A stretch of DNA of 15,735 bases from positions 1-15,735 of the forward strand of contig JAVBRK010000053.1 of assembly GCA_031548005.1 (NCBI GenBank), written 5' to 3'. This DNA is from BNXB01 sp031548005. Its GTDB lineage: Bacteria > Bacteroidota > Bacteroidia > Bacteroidales > Azobacteroidaceae. This document shows, piece after piece, positions 7,721 through 14,446 of this stretch (within the stretch, counting starts at the first letter, position 1; the number at the start of each line of letters is the position of its first letter). The notes beneath the pieces are model-generated. The model made no database searches and was not told the DNA's origin. It saw nothing but the letters and a program-made list of their open reading frames with translations. The position numbers and the translations under genes were made by a program.

Positions 7721-8830
7721 TCATTTCTGTAAAACTTCCCGGTAGATACTCCATATATTTTCAGCCGATTTTTGCGCAATAAAACGTTCAAAAAGTAATT
7801 GATACGATCTTTCAGCAAATAACTCCCGTTTCTCCCTGTCTGACAACAACTTTGCAATGTTATCCGCCAGAGTCTGAGAATCTCCGACATCACATAAAAG
7901 TCCGTTGTATTCATGTTGAATCGCCTCGGGAATGCCCCCCGCCCGAGTAGTAACGACTGGGATCTTCTTCAGAAATGCCTCATAAATTGTCAATGGAAGC
8001 CCTTCTCTCGCCGAACTCATAACATAAACATCCATCTGCCCAAGCAATGTGGAGGCATCCCCCCTGAAACCTTCCAGGGTAACATACTCCTGAATATCGT
8101 ATTCCTGAATAAGACTTTTCAATACCGGAGTAATATGGTCGGAAAACTGTCCGATCTGAAGTAAATGTACATTTTTTATTCCCTTCACATAAACCAAATG
8201 GTTCATTGTTTTCATCAGTGTGGGCAAGTCTTTGGCATTCGTATGATTTGCTATATTTCCTATCAAAAACCGATCTTCAGGAATCCCAATCTCCTTTCTG
8301 ATATCTTCCCCTTTTTCCATGTCAATCCGGGCTTCATTTATTCCATCATAAACAACTACCAGACGATCCTGATATTTAGGATAAATCAACTTGGAAAAAG
8401 CAACTTTTACGGCATTCGACACACAAATTGTTCTATGTAAATTCCTGTAATTGTATTTGTATTTACTGATGAAACTACTACTGTTACCCATTCCTTTCTT
8501 CGAGAATACCGTTTTCGTCTTCAACCGGAAGAATAAATCCGAAAGAGTATAAAGTGTCAATGAATCACTTGTATGTAAATGAATGATATCTGGCTGCAAT
8601 TGTTTGACTACAGATTTCAGAAATCTGTAATTAGTAAACTTATTCAACTTATTCCCGCACACCGGAATAAACGAGATATCCATTTCTATCGATTTTCTAT
8701 GCAAGGGTGAATCAGCTATTCCAAGAATGTGATTTTGAACTCCCAATTTGCATAGTTCCGGAAGAAGATCCACCATCGACTGTTCCCCTCCCCCCCAAGA
8801 TCTGGCTCCACAAATGTGTAAAATCTTCAT
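7721..8830 (-). CDS. Family 4 glycosyltransferase
   Basis: This is a retaining GT-B glycosyltransferase, probably extending the LPS core or O-chain on the cytosolic face. The 369-residue protein starts with ILHICGARSWGGGEQSMVDL (residues 3-22), the Gly-rich N-terminal loop of GT4 enzymes. It has DIIHLHTSDS (81-90), ICVSNAV (135-141) and the donor-site EGLPLTIYE motif (276-284, the Ex7E pair E276/E284), followed by VVTTRAGGIPE. These are complete GT4 signatures. It starts 33 bases after the LPS-kinase stop. By eye it is poorer in CCGG tetranucleotides than its operon neighbours (6 in about 1.1 kb, against 15 and 11 in two neighbours of similar size). That may reflect a later acquisition or exchange of this gene. 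Donor and acceptor are unknown. Confidence 0.88.
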   Translation of the reverse strand: MKILHICGARSWGGGEQSMVDLLPELCKLGVQNHILGIADSPLHRKSIEMDISFIPVCGNKLNKFTNYRFLKSVVKQLQPDIIHLHTSDSLTLYTLSDLFFRLKTKTVFSKKGMGNSSSFISKYKYNYRNLHRTICVSNAVKVAFSKLIYPKYQDRLVVVYDGINEARIDMEKGEDIRKEIGIPEDRFLIGNIANHTNAKDLPTLMKTMNHLVYVKGIKNVHLLQIGQFSDHITPVLKSLIQEYDIQEYVTLEGFRGDASTLLGQMDVYVMSSAREGLPLTIYEAFLKKIPVVTTRAGGIPEAIQHEYNGLLCDVGDSQTLADNIAKLLSDREKRELFAERSYQLLFERFIAQKSAENIWSIYREVLQK

Positions 8831-8863
8831 TAATTATTATTTTTTGTAGTTGGTTAAAACAGT

Positions 8864-9613
8864 TTATTCATCTAAATCGTAAGGACGGCGGCCATGTTTT
8901 CCGGTAAATTTTTTCCAGAAGCAGTCGTGATATTTCAAAGTCAACTCTACACAGCTTTTTTCATCGAACCCTCGTGCACGAGCATACTCCCGGGCGATCT
9001 CTTCGATCATTCTTTTACTTCCCCAGAGTTTTCTCAGATTTTTACACCCTTCTTCCGGACTCACTTTTCCAAATCTCATCCGGTTGATATCGACTAAGTA
9101 AAAAGTATAAACCCCACCAGAGCAGGTGAAAAGAATATTGCCGGGAGAATAATCTAGATGCAGGACTTCCTTTTCATGAGTTTGCGCCGTGAACCGGGCG
9201 AATTGAACGATCAGATCTCTGCATTCTTCCAGTCTGCAAGTCCTGAGAACCCGCATCATTCCGTCGTATTCCACCAATTCACAGGCATAATACGAGTCGC
9301 GGAGCAAACCATATTGCTTATTCTCTATGTAAGCCACCGGTACCGGGGTATCTACCCCTTTTTCCTGTAGCCGCAGGGCGTATTCGTAAGATCGTTTAGC
9401 TTTCGACTGACGGAAAAAAGTATATACGATTTTATTCAGAAAAAACGGGATTTTAAATGACTTGACAGCCATTTTCAAACCATTGACTTCAAAGGTTTTT
9501 ATTGTATTCCTGTCTTCGTAGATAGCGTTGCCGGACAACAAAAAACGCTCCGGCAGTTCTTTGATGAATCCGGATAACGAAGAAAATACAGGGTTTATCA
9601 CTGGAGCATTCAT
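8864..9613 (-). CDS. Lipopolysaccharide kinase (Kdo kinase / WaaP / InaA family)
   Basis: This family has a eukaryote-like kinase fold and phosphorylates Kdo or heptose of the LPS inner core using ATP. The 249-residue protein has the ATP-binding lysine in MAVKSFK (K51), catalytic loop HLDYSPGNILF (residues 152-162; D154, N159) and VDINRM (174-179), where D175 takes the role of the DFG aspartate. No membrane segment is seen, in keeping with a cytosolic or membrane-associated enzyme. Its start overlaps the stop of the heptosyltransferase gene by four bases (ATGA), a strong sign that the two act on the same core sugar. Kdo kinase (KdkA) and heptose kinase (WaaP) cannot be told apart here. It could help supply negative charge in the core alongside the phosphoethanolamine transferase. 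Confidence 0.85.
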   Translation of the reverse strand: MNAPVINPVFSSLSGFIKELPERFLLSGNAIYEDRNTIKTFEVNGLKMAVKSFKIPFFLNKIVYTFFRQSKAKRSYEYALRLQEKGVDTPVPVAYIENKQYGLLRDSYYACELVEYDGMMRVLRTCRLEECRDLIVQFARFTAQTHEKEVLHLDYSPGNILFTCSGGVYTFYLVDINRMRFGKVSPEEGCKNLRKLWGSKRMIEEIAREYARARGFDEKSCVELTLKYHDCFWKKFTGKHGRRPYDLDE

Positions 9614-10638
9614 TTGTTCAGTACTTTATCAATTCGGGCCATCACCATTTCCACAGGAAGACCGTTCAAACAGGCATAATCTTTCCGGTAACACGGCTTA
9701 TCTCCAAAAACAGAACACGGACGGCAAAAAAGATCCGACTGGACAGCATTTTCAGGATCCTGACGGTATCCATAAAATCCGGCATACGGATGGGTGGCTC
9801 CCCAAACAGAAACCACGGGAGTCCGTACCAGCGACGCTAAGTGCATGTTTCCGGAATCCATCGTCAGCATCACATCCAAATAACTCATCAATAATAATTC
9901 GGTGGTAAAACTCAGATTTCCGGCAACACATATCGCATGAGGATAACGCGATTCCCAGGATTTCAATAATTCAGACTCCTCTTTGCTTCCAAACAGGAAT
10001 ATGGTAGTATCCGGCCGGTTGTCCAGGGAGATCACAATTTCTTCCGTCTTTTCAAGCGGATAAATTTTACCCCGGTGCTTGGCAAAAGGAGCGATTCCCA
10101 CCCAGGTTCCGTTCTTTTCTCCGGCAAGTCCTCGTATTTCTGAAAAATTCCGTTCACCGAAATCAAAAATCGTATCGAATGTCAGCGTGTGGGAATATCC
10201 CAATTGAGAAAAAACGTCGCCGTATCTTTGAAAAGAAGTTTTAAGACGAACCAGCTTTTTATTCTTTTTCCGGGTCATGGCCTGTTTTTCAGGCTTGCCT
10301 TTATCAATTACAGCCGATTTCTTCCCCAATGCATGGAAAAACAACCGGATATAAAGTGAGCGCGTGACTTTATGAGCATCTGCAACAGCATCGGGTTTTA
10401 ATGCCGCAAGTTCCCGGATTAGCGTCCACAAGCCTTTGAATCCACGGTGCCTACCCTTCGTATCGACCGGAAAAACAGACACATTGGAGGGCTTGAGGGT
10501 AAAAATTCCAAGCAACGGCTTTTTCGTTACCAAAATAAATTCATCCTCCGGATATTGCACTGCAACCGAATAAAGGACAGGTACCAGCATGGCGACATCG
10601 CCCAAGGCAGACAACCGGATAACAAGGACTCGGGACAT
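9610..10638 (-). CDS. GT9 heptosyltransferase-family glycosyltransferase
   Basis: This is a GT-B enzyme of the ADP-heptose:LPS heptosyltransferase family, acting on the LPS inner core in the cytosol. The 342-residue protein starts with VLVIRLSALGDVAMLVPVL (residues 4-22), the canonical acceptor-side motif with SALGD. The middle WVGIAPFAKHRGKIYP (179-194) is the usual donor-domain lead-in with the Lys. TMDSGNMHLAS (259-269) matches the donor-binding motif more closely than the other GT9 protein of this cluster does. Near the C-terminus there is a cysteine cluster, CRPCSVFGDKPCYRKDYACL (Cx2C, Cx7C, Cx6C), which could bind a metal. It lies 13 bases after the DUF4254 gene and overlaps the LPS kinase gene by four bases. 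Confidence 0.88.
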   Translation of the reverse strand: MSRVLVIRLSALGDVAMLVPVLYSVAVQYPEDEFILVTKKPLLGIFTLKPSNVSVFPVDTKGRHRGFKGLWTLIRELAALKPDAVADAHKVTRSLYIRLFFHALGKKSAVIDKGKPEKQAMTRKKNKKLVRLKTSFQRYGDVFSQLGYSHTLTFDTIFDFGERNFSEIRGLAGEKNGTWVGIAPFAKHRGKIYPLEKTEEIVISLDNRPDTTIFLFGSKEESELLKSWESRYPHAICVAGNLSFTTELLLMSYLDVMLTMDSGNMHLASLVRTPVVSVWGATHPYAGFYGYRQDPENAVQSDLFCRPCSVFGDKPCYRKDYACLNGLPVEMVMARIDKVLNK

Positions 10639-10651
10639 GCGCGCTCGTCAA

Positions 10652-11257
10652 TTATTTTTTACCGTAAAGCACCGGATTCAATGAGGGGTCGTTGTACATC
10701 TTCATTTGCTTATAAACCTTCATGTACTTTTGCCCGGCTTCAATATCACCGATCAACTGATCGATCGCAGTAGAAAGATCTGTCCGCTGCTCTGAAAGCA
10801 CCTGTAATTTTTTCACACAAGCGTCGTGGTGAGCCGGATCGACATCCTTGCGGTCGGTTTCCAACTGCATATGATAAATTTTCAAAGCCAGAATTGAAAG
10901 CCGGTCGATAGCCCAGGCAGGACTTTCCGTATTAATGGCGGCATCCGGGGAAACCTGAATGTCCTTATATTTGTCTAAAAAATAACTATCGATCATTTCC
11001 ACCAGATCCGTACGATCCTGGTTCGATTTATCAATTCTCCGTTTGATCTCCAAAGCCTTAACGGCATCGATATTCGGATCCCGGATGATATCTTCCAGGT
11101 GCCACTGAACCGTATCGATCCAGTTCTTCAGATACAGATAGTATTCGATCGACTGTAAAGGGTAAGGATTCCGGATGGCTTTATCCACATCGTCCCACTG
11201 ATGGTAATCGGCAATCGATTGTTCGAAAATCGGCAAAGCCAGGGCTGTAAATTTCAT
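10652..11257 (-). CDS. DUF4254 family protein
   Basis: I recognise this as a DUF4254 protein, a Bacteroidetes-centred family of about 200 residues that often sits directly upstream of a GT9 heptosyltransferase. Its function is unknown. The 201-residue sequence has no signal peptide or membrane segment and looks largely helical. Conserved-looking segments are PYPLQSIEYYLYLKNWIDTVQWHLED (about 32-57), RIDKSNQDRTDLVE, SPAWAIDRLSILALKIYHM and KLQVLSEQRTDLSTAIDQL. The abundance of His, Asp and Glu in helices would suit metal binding, but this is speculative. It is the first gene of the eight-gene minus-strand cluster and follows a TATCTTTG promoter box. Its position points to a role in LPS core assembly, perhaps as an accessory factor or enzyme for heptose transfer. 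Confidence 0.8.
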   Translation of the reverse strand: MKFTALALPIFEQSIADYHQWDDVDKAIRNPYPLQSIEYYLYLKNWIDTVQWHLEDIIRDPNIDAVKALEIKRRIDKSNQDRTDLVEMIDSYFLDKYKDIQVSPDAAINTESPAWAIDRLSILALKIYHMQLETDRKDVDPAHHDACVKKLQVLSEQRTDLSTAIDQLIGDIEAGQKYMKVYKQMKMYNDPSLNPVLYGKK

Positions 11258-11282
11258 TCTGTTATTTTTTATTGATAGTTGA

Positions 11283-11290
11283 CAAAGATA
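11283..11290 (-). promoter_or_regulatory. -7 box of the LPS core operon
   Basis: The minus strand reads TATCTTTG, an exact TAnnTTTG match, 25 bases upstream of the DUF4254 ATG in the 72-base gap after the L,D-transpeptidase gene. No good TTTG -33 box is seen. This is the probable main promoter for the genes down to 3739. Confidence 0.6.
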
Positions 11291-11329
11291 AGAGAAAAAA
11301 ATGAAAGTATAAAAAACGAATGCCCGGGC

Positions 11330-11932
11330 TTAATTGTAAATCCACAACAGTACCGGTTTTTCCGTTTCTTTAAGGTAAGTATCCAGTTCTCCCATCATCT
11401 CATTGGAAACGACCGGACACCCGAGGCTCCAACCCATCGGCAGATGTATAGGATAAATTTCGGTATCAGGAACCGGATTGTGAGAGTGCAGAACAACGAT
11501 CCTATTGTAAGCATTATTGTTCGACGCCTCCAATCCATGCAGCTTGTAATGGACATTGATTCCCCAACGGCTATAGTACCGGATACCGATCTTGTAACGG
11601 CCGAGCGAGGTGCAATAACTCCCGGACGCATTACTGAAAACAGGGTCGGCTCCGGTACTCCCTTGTCCGTTGCCATGACAGCATAAACTCGACCGGATCA
11701 CCTTTCCATCTTTAAAATCCCAGAGAAACAACCGTTTTTTCCCGGAATGAATTTTCATATCGACCAAGATGCAACGTTCCGTATTAAACCCTTTCGCCTT
11801 ACAATAAACAAGCGCAGAATCGGCCTTTATCTGCAAACGGTTATCATCCACAGATGCATGCATACTCAAAACCGAGCAATAGGCAACAACACCTAGGGCC
11901 AGACATAAAAAACAAAGAAAAAATGAACGCAT
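11330..11932 (-). CDS. Murein L,D-transpeptidase catalytic-domain protein (YkuD_2 type)
   Basis: This is a secreted cysteine enzyme that forms or exchanges peptidoglycan 3-3 cross-links or attaches proteins to the wall. From the chosen start it has 200 residues. A hydrophobic export segment lies at about 3-22 (FFLCFLCLALGVVAYCSVL). The catalytic region has VVLHSHNP (H149/H151) and PMGWSLGCPVV (165-175), with nucleophile C172 in the SxGCP motif. The HGNGQGS and SGSYCTSLGRYKIG segments are typical of the PF13645 (YkuD_2) type. An in-frame ATG lies ten codons further upstream at 11962, but it falls inside a TATCTTTG promoter box (11960-11967), so the ATG at 11932 is preferred. The gene is divergent from the glycosyl hydrolase gene. 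Confidence 0.87.
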   Translation of the reverse strand: MRSFFLCFLCLALGVVAYCSVLSMHASVDDNRLQIKADSALVYCKAKGFNTERCILVDMKIHSGKKRLFLWDFKDGKVIRSSLCCHGNGQGSTGADPVFSNASGSYCTSLGRYKIGIRYYSRWGINVHYKLHGLEASNNNAYNRIVVLHSHNPVPDTEIYPIHLPMGWSLGCPVVSNEMMGELDTYLKETEKPVLLWIYN

Positions 11933-11959
11933 ACAACAAATTAAAGGCAATTGATTTGA

Positions 11960-11967
11960 CAAAGATA
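11960..11967 (-). promoter_or_regulatory. -7 box for the L,D-transpeptidase gene
   Basis: TATCTTTG on the minus strand, an exact TAnnTTTG match, ends 27 bases before the ATG at 11932. A CAAA (TTTG on the minus strand) lies at 11993-11996, with a 25-base spacer that is longer than the usual 19-21. The box rules against the ATG at 11962 as start. Confidence 0.6.
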
Positions 11968-12010
11968 AATTTAATTATTTTATTTGCATCCTCAAAGTTA
12001 AATTCTGCTT

Positions 12011-13531
12011 ATGAAATTTAAATATTGGATGGCCGTTTTATTATTTTCGGCCTGTTTTTCTTCCGGATTTTGTCAGATAAGTCCCAAAAGAGAGTTCAGA
12101 GGAGCCTGGATGCATGTTATCGGACAAGGGCAATACCGGGAAATGTCGTCTGAAACCATGAAGCGTTATTTGATAGAAGCCCTGGACAGTCTTCAATCCC
12201 TTCATTTCAATGCCGTTATTTTTCAGATCCGGCCTACTGCCGACGCACTCTACCCTTCGCCACTGGAACCCTGGAGTAAATACCTTACAGGAATACAGGG
12301 AAAGGCTCCGGACAATGGTTTCGATCCTCTGGATTTTATTATCCGGGAATGCCATGCGCGCAACATCGAATTCCATGCCTGGATGAACCCTTACCGGGTA
12401 ACTGCTACCGATACGGACATACTACACGAATCGCATATTTATCACCAGCATCCGGAATGGTTCGTAAAATACGGAAAACAGATCTATTTCGATCCGGGAC
12501 TGCCGGAATCCAAAGATTTCATCTGCAAAGTCGTCAAAGATGTTGTGAGCCGCTACGATGTCGATGCGATCCATATGGACGATTATTTTTACCCCTATCC
12601 GATTGCAGGAGAAAAATTTCCGGACGACAACAGCTTTTACCGCTATGGCCCGGTACAAGGGTTCACCGCAAGCCAGCGTAACGATTGGCGCCGGAACAAT
12701 GTAAATATCCTGATTCAGGAGATCAAGGAAACCATCGTTCTCACCAAACCCTGGATCCGCTTCGGAATCAGCCCTTTCGGTATTTACAGGAATATAAAGA
12801 GTACTCCCGACGGCTCCGGAAGTGAAACAAACGGACTGCAAAACTACGACGATTTGTATGCCGATATCAAACTATGGGTAGAGAAAGGCTGGATCGACTA
12901 TAATATTCCTCAGATTTACTGGGAAATCGGACATAAAGCTGCCGATTACGAAACACTCATCCGATGGTGGAGCCGGAATAATTACGGGGCCCATCTGTAT
13001 ATTGGTCAGGATGTAGCCCGTACTATGAAAGCCCCGGATCTCCAAAATCCCTACCAGAATCAGTTAACCCGTAAAATGAAACTGGAACGTACATTGCCTG
13101 CCATATACGGCAACTGCTTCTGGCCGGCTTACGAGGTACTTAAAAACAACGGAGGAATCGAAGACAGTTTGAGAAGCAACTACCAACGGTTCCCGGCCCT
13201 GATCCCGGAATACAGCCACATGCACCACAAGCGACCCAAAGACGTTAAATCCCTGAAAGACGAATGGACAACAAACGGCTACAAGCTACACTGGAAACGC
13301 AATGGAAATCCACAAGACCCCGAAAAAGCCCAATATTACGTTATTTACAAATTCGAAGATAAGGAAAAAGTGAATTTGCAGGATCCGTCAAAAATCGTGA
13401 AAATCACTCGCGATCTGGAGTACCTGTTACCTTACGAAAATGGGAAACGGAAAGTAAAATATGTTGTTACCTCTGTCGATCACTTTCACAATGAGACAAA
13501 GAAAGGGAAATCTAAAACCGTTAAATTATAA
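12011..13531 (+). CDS. GHL10/DigH-like family 10-type glycosyl hydrolase, secreted
   Basis: This is an exported protein of the PF02638 (GHL10, formerly DUF187) family. The E. coli member DigH cleaves peptide-free peptidoglycan strands at the division septum. The 506-residue protein starts with a signal sequence (about 1-21, MAVLLFSACFSSGFC). FSAC could act as a weak lipobox, so a lipoprotein is possible. The TIM-barrel-like catalytic region shows FRGAWMHV (29-36), VIFQIRPTADALYPS (69-83), FHAWMNPYRV (121-130), DAIHMDDYFYPYP (185-197) and FGISPFGIYRN; the acidic D190/D191 region is the likely active site. Residues about 430-506 look like a fibronectin III-type beta domain. Only a weak promoter candidate is visible, a TTTATTTG ending at 11986 with one mismatch to TAnnTTTG. 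It shares its 5' region with the L,D-transpeptidase gene. Confidence 0.85.
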   Translation: MKFKYWMAVLLFSACFSSGFCQISPKREFRGAWMHVIGQGQYREMSSETMKRYLIEALDSLQSLHFNAVIFQIRPTADALYPSPLEPWSKYLTGIQGKAPDNGFDPLDFIIRECHARNIEFHAWMNPYRVTATDTDILHESHIYHQHPEWFVKYGKQIYFDPGLPESKDFICKVVKDVVSRYDVDAIHMDDYFYPYPIAGEKFPDDNSFYRYGPVQGFTASQRNDWRRNNVNILIQEIKETIVLTKPWIRFGISPFGIYRNIKSTPDGSGSETNGLQNYDDLYADIKLWVEKGWIDYNIPQIYWEIGHKAADYETLIRWWSRNNYGAHLYIGQDVARTMKAPDLQNPYQNQLTRKMKLERTLPAIYGNCFWPAYEVLKNNGGIEDSLRSNYQRFPALIPEYSHMHHKRPKDVKSLKDEWTTNGYKLHWKRNGNPQDPEKAQYYVIYKFEDKEKVNLQDPSKIVKITRDLEYLLPYENGKRKVKYVVTSVDHFHNETKKGKSKTVKL

Positions 13532-13594
13532 CCGAGCTTGGGGAAAGAAAACAAAAAAATGCTTGGATATATTGATAAATTAAAAAAAACATCC

Positions 13595-13602
13595 TACCTT
13601 TG
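13595..13602 (+). promoter_or_regulatory. tRNA promoter -7 box
   Basis: TACCTTTG followed by CACCGC is an excellent Bacteroidetes -7 box. It sits 16 bases before the tRNA-like sequence at 13619, with a weak TTGA around 13572 as -33. No comparable box precedes the intact tRNA at 13778, so this promoter probably serves that gene too by read-through. Confidence 0.65.
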
Positions 13603-13618
13603 CACCGCAAAATAAGGA

Positions 13619-13657
13619 GGCGCGATAGCTCAGCTGGTTAGAGCGCATGATTCATAA
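13619..13657 (+). pseudogene. Truncated tRNA-Met, 5' half only
   Basis: The acceptor 5' strand GGCGCGA, the D-arm (GCTC, loop, GAGC) and the anticodon stem and loop CATGA TTCATAA are present. The sequence then leaves the tRNA pattern: the TCATG needed to close the anticodon stem is replaced by ACCTGAG, and no T-arm follows. The 39 bases match the intact tRNA-Met downstream at all but two positions (acceptor position 5 and one D-loop base). The break inside the anticodon arm is a common crossover place for tyrosine recombinases. It keeps its own promoter. The missing 3' half, expected to end in TCGCGCC, is not in the window. Confidence 0.75.
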
Positions 13658-13739
13658 ACCTGAGTTTCATGCGAATTTTATCGCCACAACGTTCTTTTTA
13701 TCAGGTTGTTAAAGCGTGTGGAAATTGCGGGAATTTTAC

Positions 13740-13763
13740 TTGCCCCACAAATTTGCCCCACAA
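13740..13763 (+). repeat. Two direct copies of TTGCCCCACAA (candidate integrase arm sites)
   Basis: Exact 11-base copies lie at 13740-13750 and 13753-13763, 13 bases start to start, just upstream of the intact tRNA-Met. Two more copies lie on the other side of the tRNA. Short direct repeats near a tRNA are what arm-type binding sites of a tyrosine recombinase look like. The protein that would bind is not encoded here. Confidence 0.6.
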
Positions 13764-13777
13764 GTCGAAAATACTTC

Positions 13778-13851
13778 GGCGGGATAGCTCAGATGGTTAG
13801 AGCGCATGATTCATAATCATGAGGTCGCGAGTTCAATTCTCGCTCCCGCTA
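13778..13851 (+). tRNA. tRNA-Met (CAU)
   Basis: A complete cloverleaf can be drawn over 74 bases. The acceptor GGCGGGA pairs with TCCCGCT, with a G-U at the end. The D-arm is GCTC/GAGC, the anticodon stem CATGA/TCATG with loop TTCATAA (anticodon CAT at 13812-13814), and the T-stem GCGAG/CTCGC with loop TTCAATT. The discriminator base is A, and CCA is not encoded. It lacks initiator features, so it is elongator Met. A tRNA-Ile2 with lysidine-modified CAU cannot be fully excluded from sequence. It is followed four bases later by a strong terminator. Confidence 0.93.
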
Positions 13852-13855
13852 CTTG

Positions 13856-13887
13856 AAAATCAGCACTTTACGGTGCTGATTTTTTTG
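13856..13887 (+). terminator. Rho-independent terminator after tRNA-Met
   Basis: An 11-base perfect inverted repeat, AAAATCAGCAC (13856-13866) and GTGCTGATTTT (13873-13883), encloses a 6-base loop TTTACG. The run of T continues to 13887. It directly follows the tRNA. Confidence 0.9.
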
Positions 13888-13901
13888 TTTATAGAAAACG
13901 C

Positions 13902-13980
13902 TTGCCCCACAAAAATAAAACACAAAAAGTATAATGTGCTAATACACAATAAATTAAATGCATTATTTGTTGTGGGGCAA
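13902..13980 (+). repeat. Third (direct) and fourth (inverted) copies of TTGCCCCACAA
   Basis: An exact direct copy lies at 13902-13912. An exact inverted copy, TTGTGGGGCAA, lies at 13970-13980. With the pair at 13740-13763 they surround the intact tRNA-Met and its terminator. Three of the four copies extend to the 12-mer CTTGCCCCACAA; the copy at 13753 has T in place of the first C. They are candidate arm-type sites of a tyrosine integrase. Confidence 0.6.
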
Positions 13981-14324
13981 GAAAACAAGAATAGATAAGA
14001 AAAATGTAAAGTCATTATCAGAATGGCTTTGTATTAACAAGTATAAATTGCAATTCGGATTACCCATAGTTTGCTTTCTTTTCCTTTCATCTTTTTGACT
14101 GTCTATTGTTTGACAAAGACAGGGAAATTCCCCGATGTTTCCATCAAAATACAGTGAATACATTGTTTATTATAATGTGATTGCACAGTAGTAAATAGCT
14201 GTATATTATTTATTATTCTTTTATTGATTAAATCATTAGAACTGTCGATTTTTTAACATTCTTACATTAAGTATTATACAACTAAAAATGCTATTTAAAA
14301 CTATTAAATATTATTTATTTCGTG
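13981..14324 (+). other. AT-rich stretch without a recognisable gene
   Basis: No convincing coding region is visible. The only open frame of note (13963-14163, minus strand) has no recognisable motif and uses part of the inverted repeat. The DNA is clearly more AT-rich than the LPS and cell-wall genes to the left, as expected for an acquired element. An integrase would normally lie near this end of such an element, and none is seen. Confidence 0.6.
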
Positions 14325-14332
14325 TATCTTTG
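14325..14332 (+). promoter_or_regulatory. -7 box for the rteC-like unit
   Basis: TATCTTTG is an exact TAnnTTTG match, placing transcription start near 14339. That is just before a leader of about 115 bases that can fold. No clear TTTG -33 box is seen in the AT-rich upstream DNA, which might mean the promoter needs an activator. Confidence 0.55.
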
Positions 14333-14340
14333 TATCAAGA

Positions 14341-14446
14341 AAGTGATTTGAAGTTGAGCGGTAGAAACCATAGAGGATGTAGGTTGTAAGAATCTGAAAT
14401 CATACCGTATAAAACCGGGCTTCAACCCGACTACTAATATTCACTT
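14341..14446 (+). ncRNA. Structured 5' leader of the rteC-like gene
   Basis: Three helices nest inside one another: AAGTGA (14341-14346) with TCACTT (14441-14446); TTGAAG (14348-14353) with CTTCAA (14420-14425); and CGGTA (14359-14363) with TACCG (14403-14407). A small alternative hairpin CGGG-CTTCAA-CCCG at 14416-14429 uses the same CTTCAA and would compete with the second helix. The arrangement begins at about the predicted transcription start and ends eight bases before the ATG. It resembles a regulatory leader RNA. No known riboswitch class is recognised, and pairing was found by eye without covariation data. Confidence 0.4.

Noticed and set aside
13740..13980. The four short repeats as a CRISPR array
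   Set aside because: The repeats are only 11 bases, spacing is irregular, one is inverted, a tRNA lies between them and no cas genes are present.
13963..14163. Open frame of 66 codons on the minus strand in the AT-rich gap
   Set aside because: No motif or promoter was seen, and it partly consists of the inverted TTGCCCCACAA copy. The composition looks non-coding.
14341..14446. The leader as a degenerate tRNA gene (D-loop-like GCGGTAGA, T-arm-like GGGCTTCAACCC)
   Set aside because: Stem lengths and total size do not give a cloverleaf with a proper anticodon arm. A folded leader explains the pairs better.
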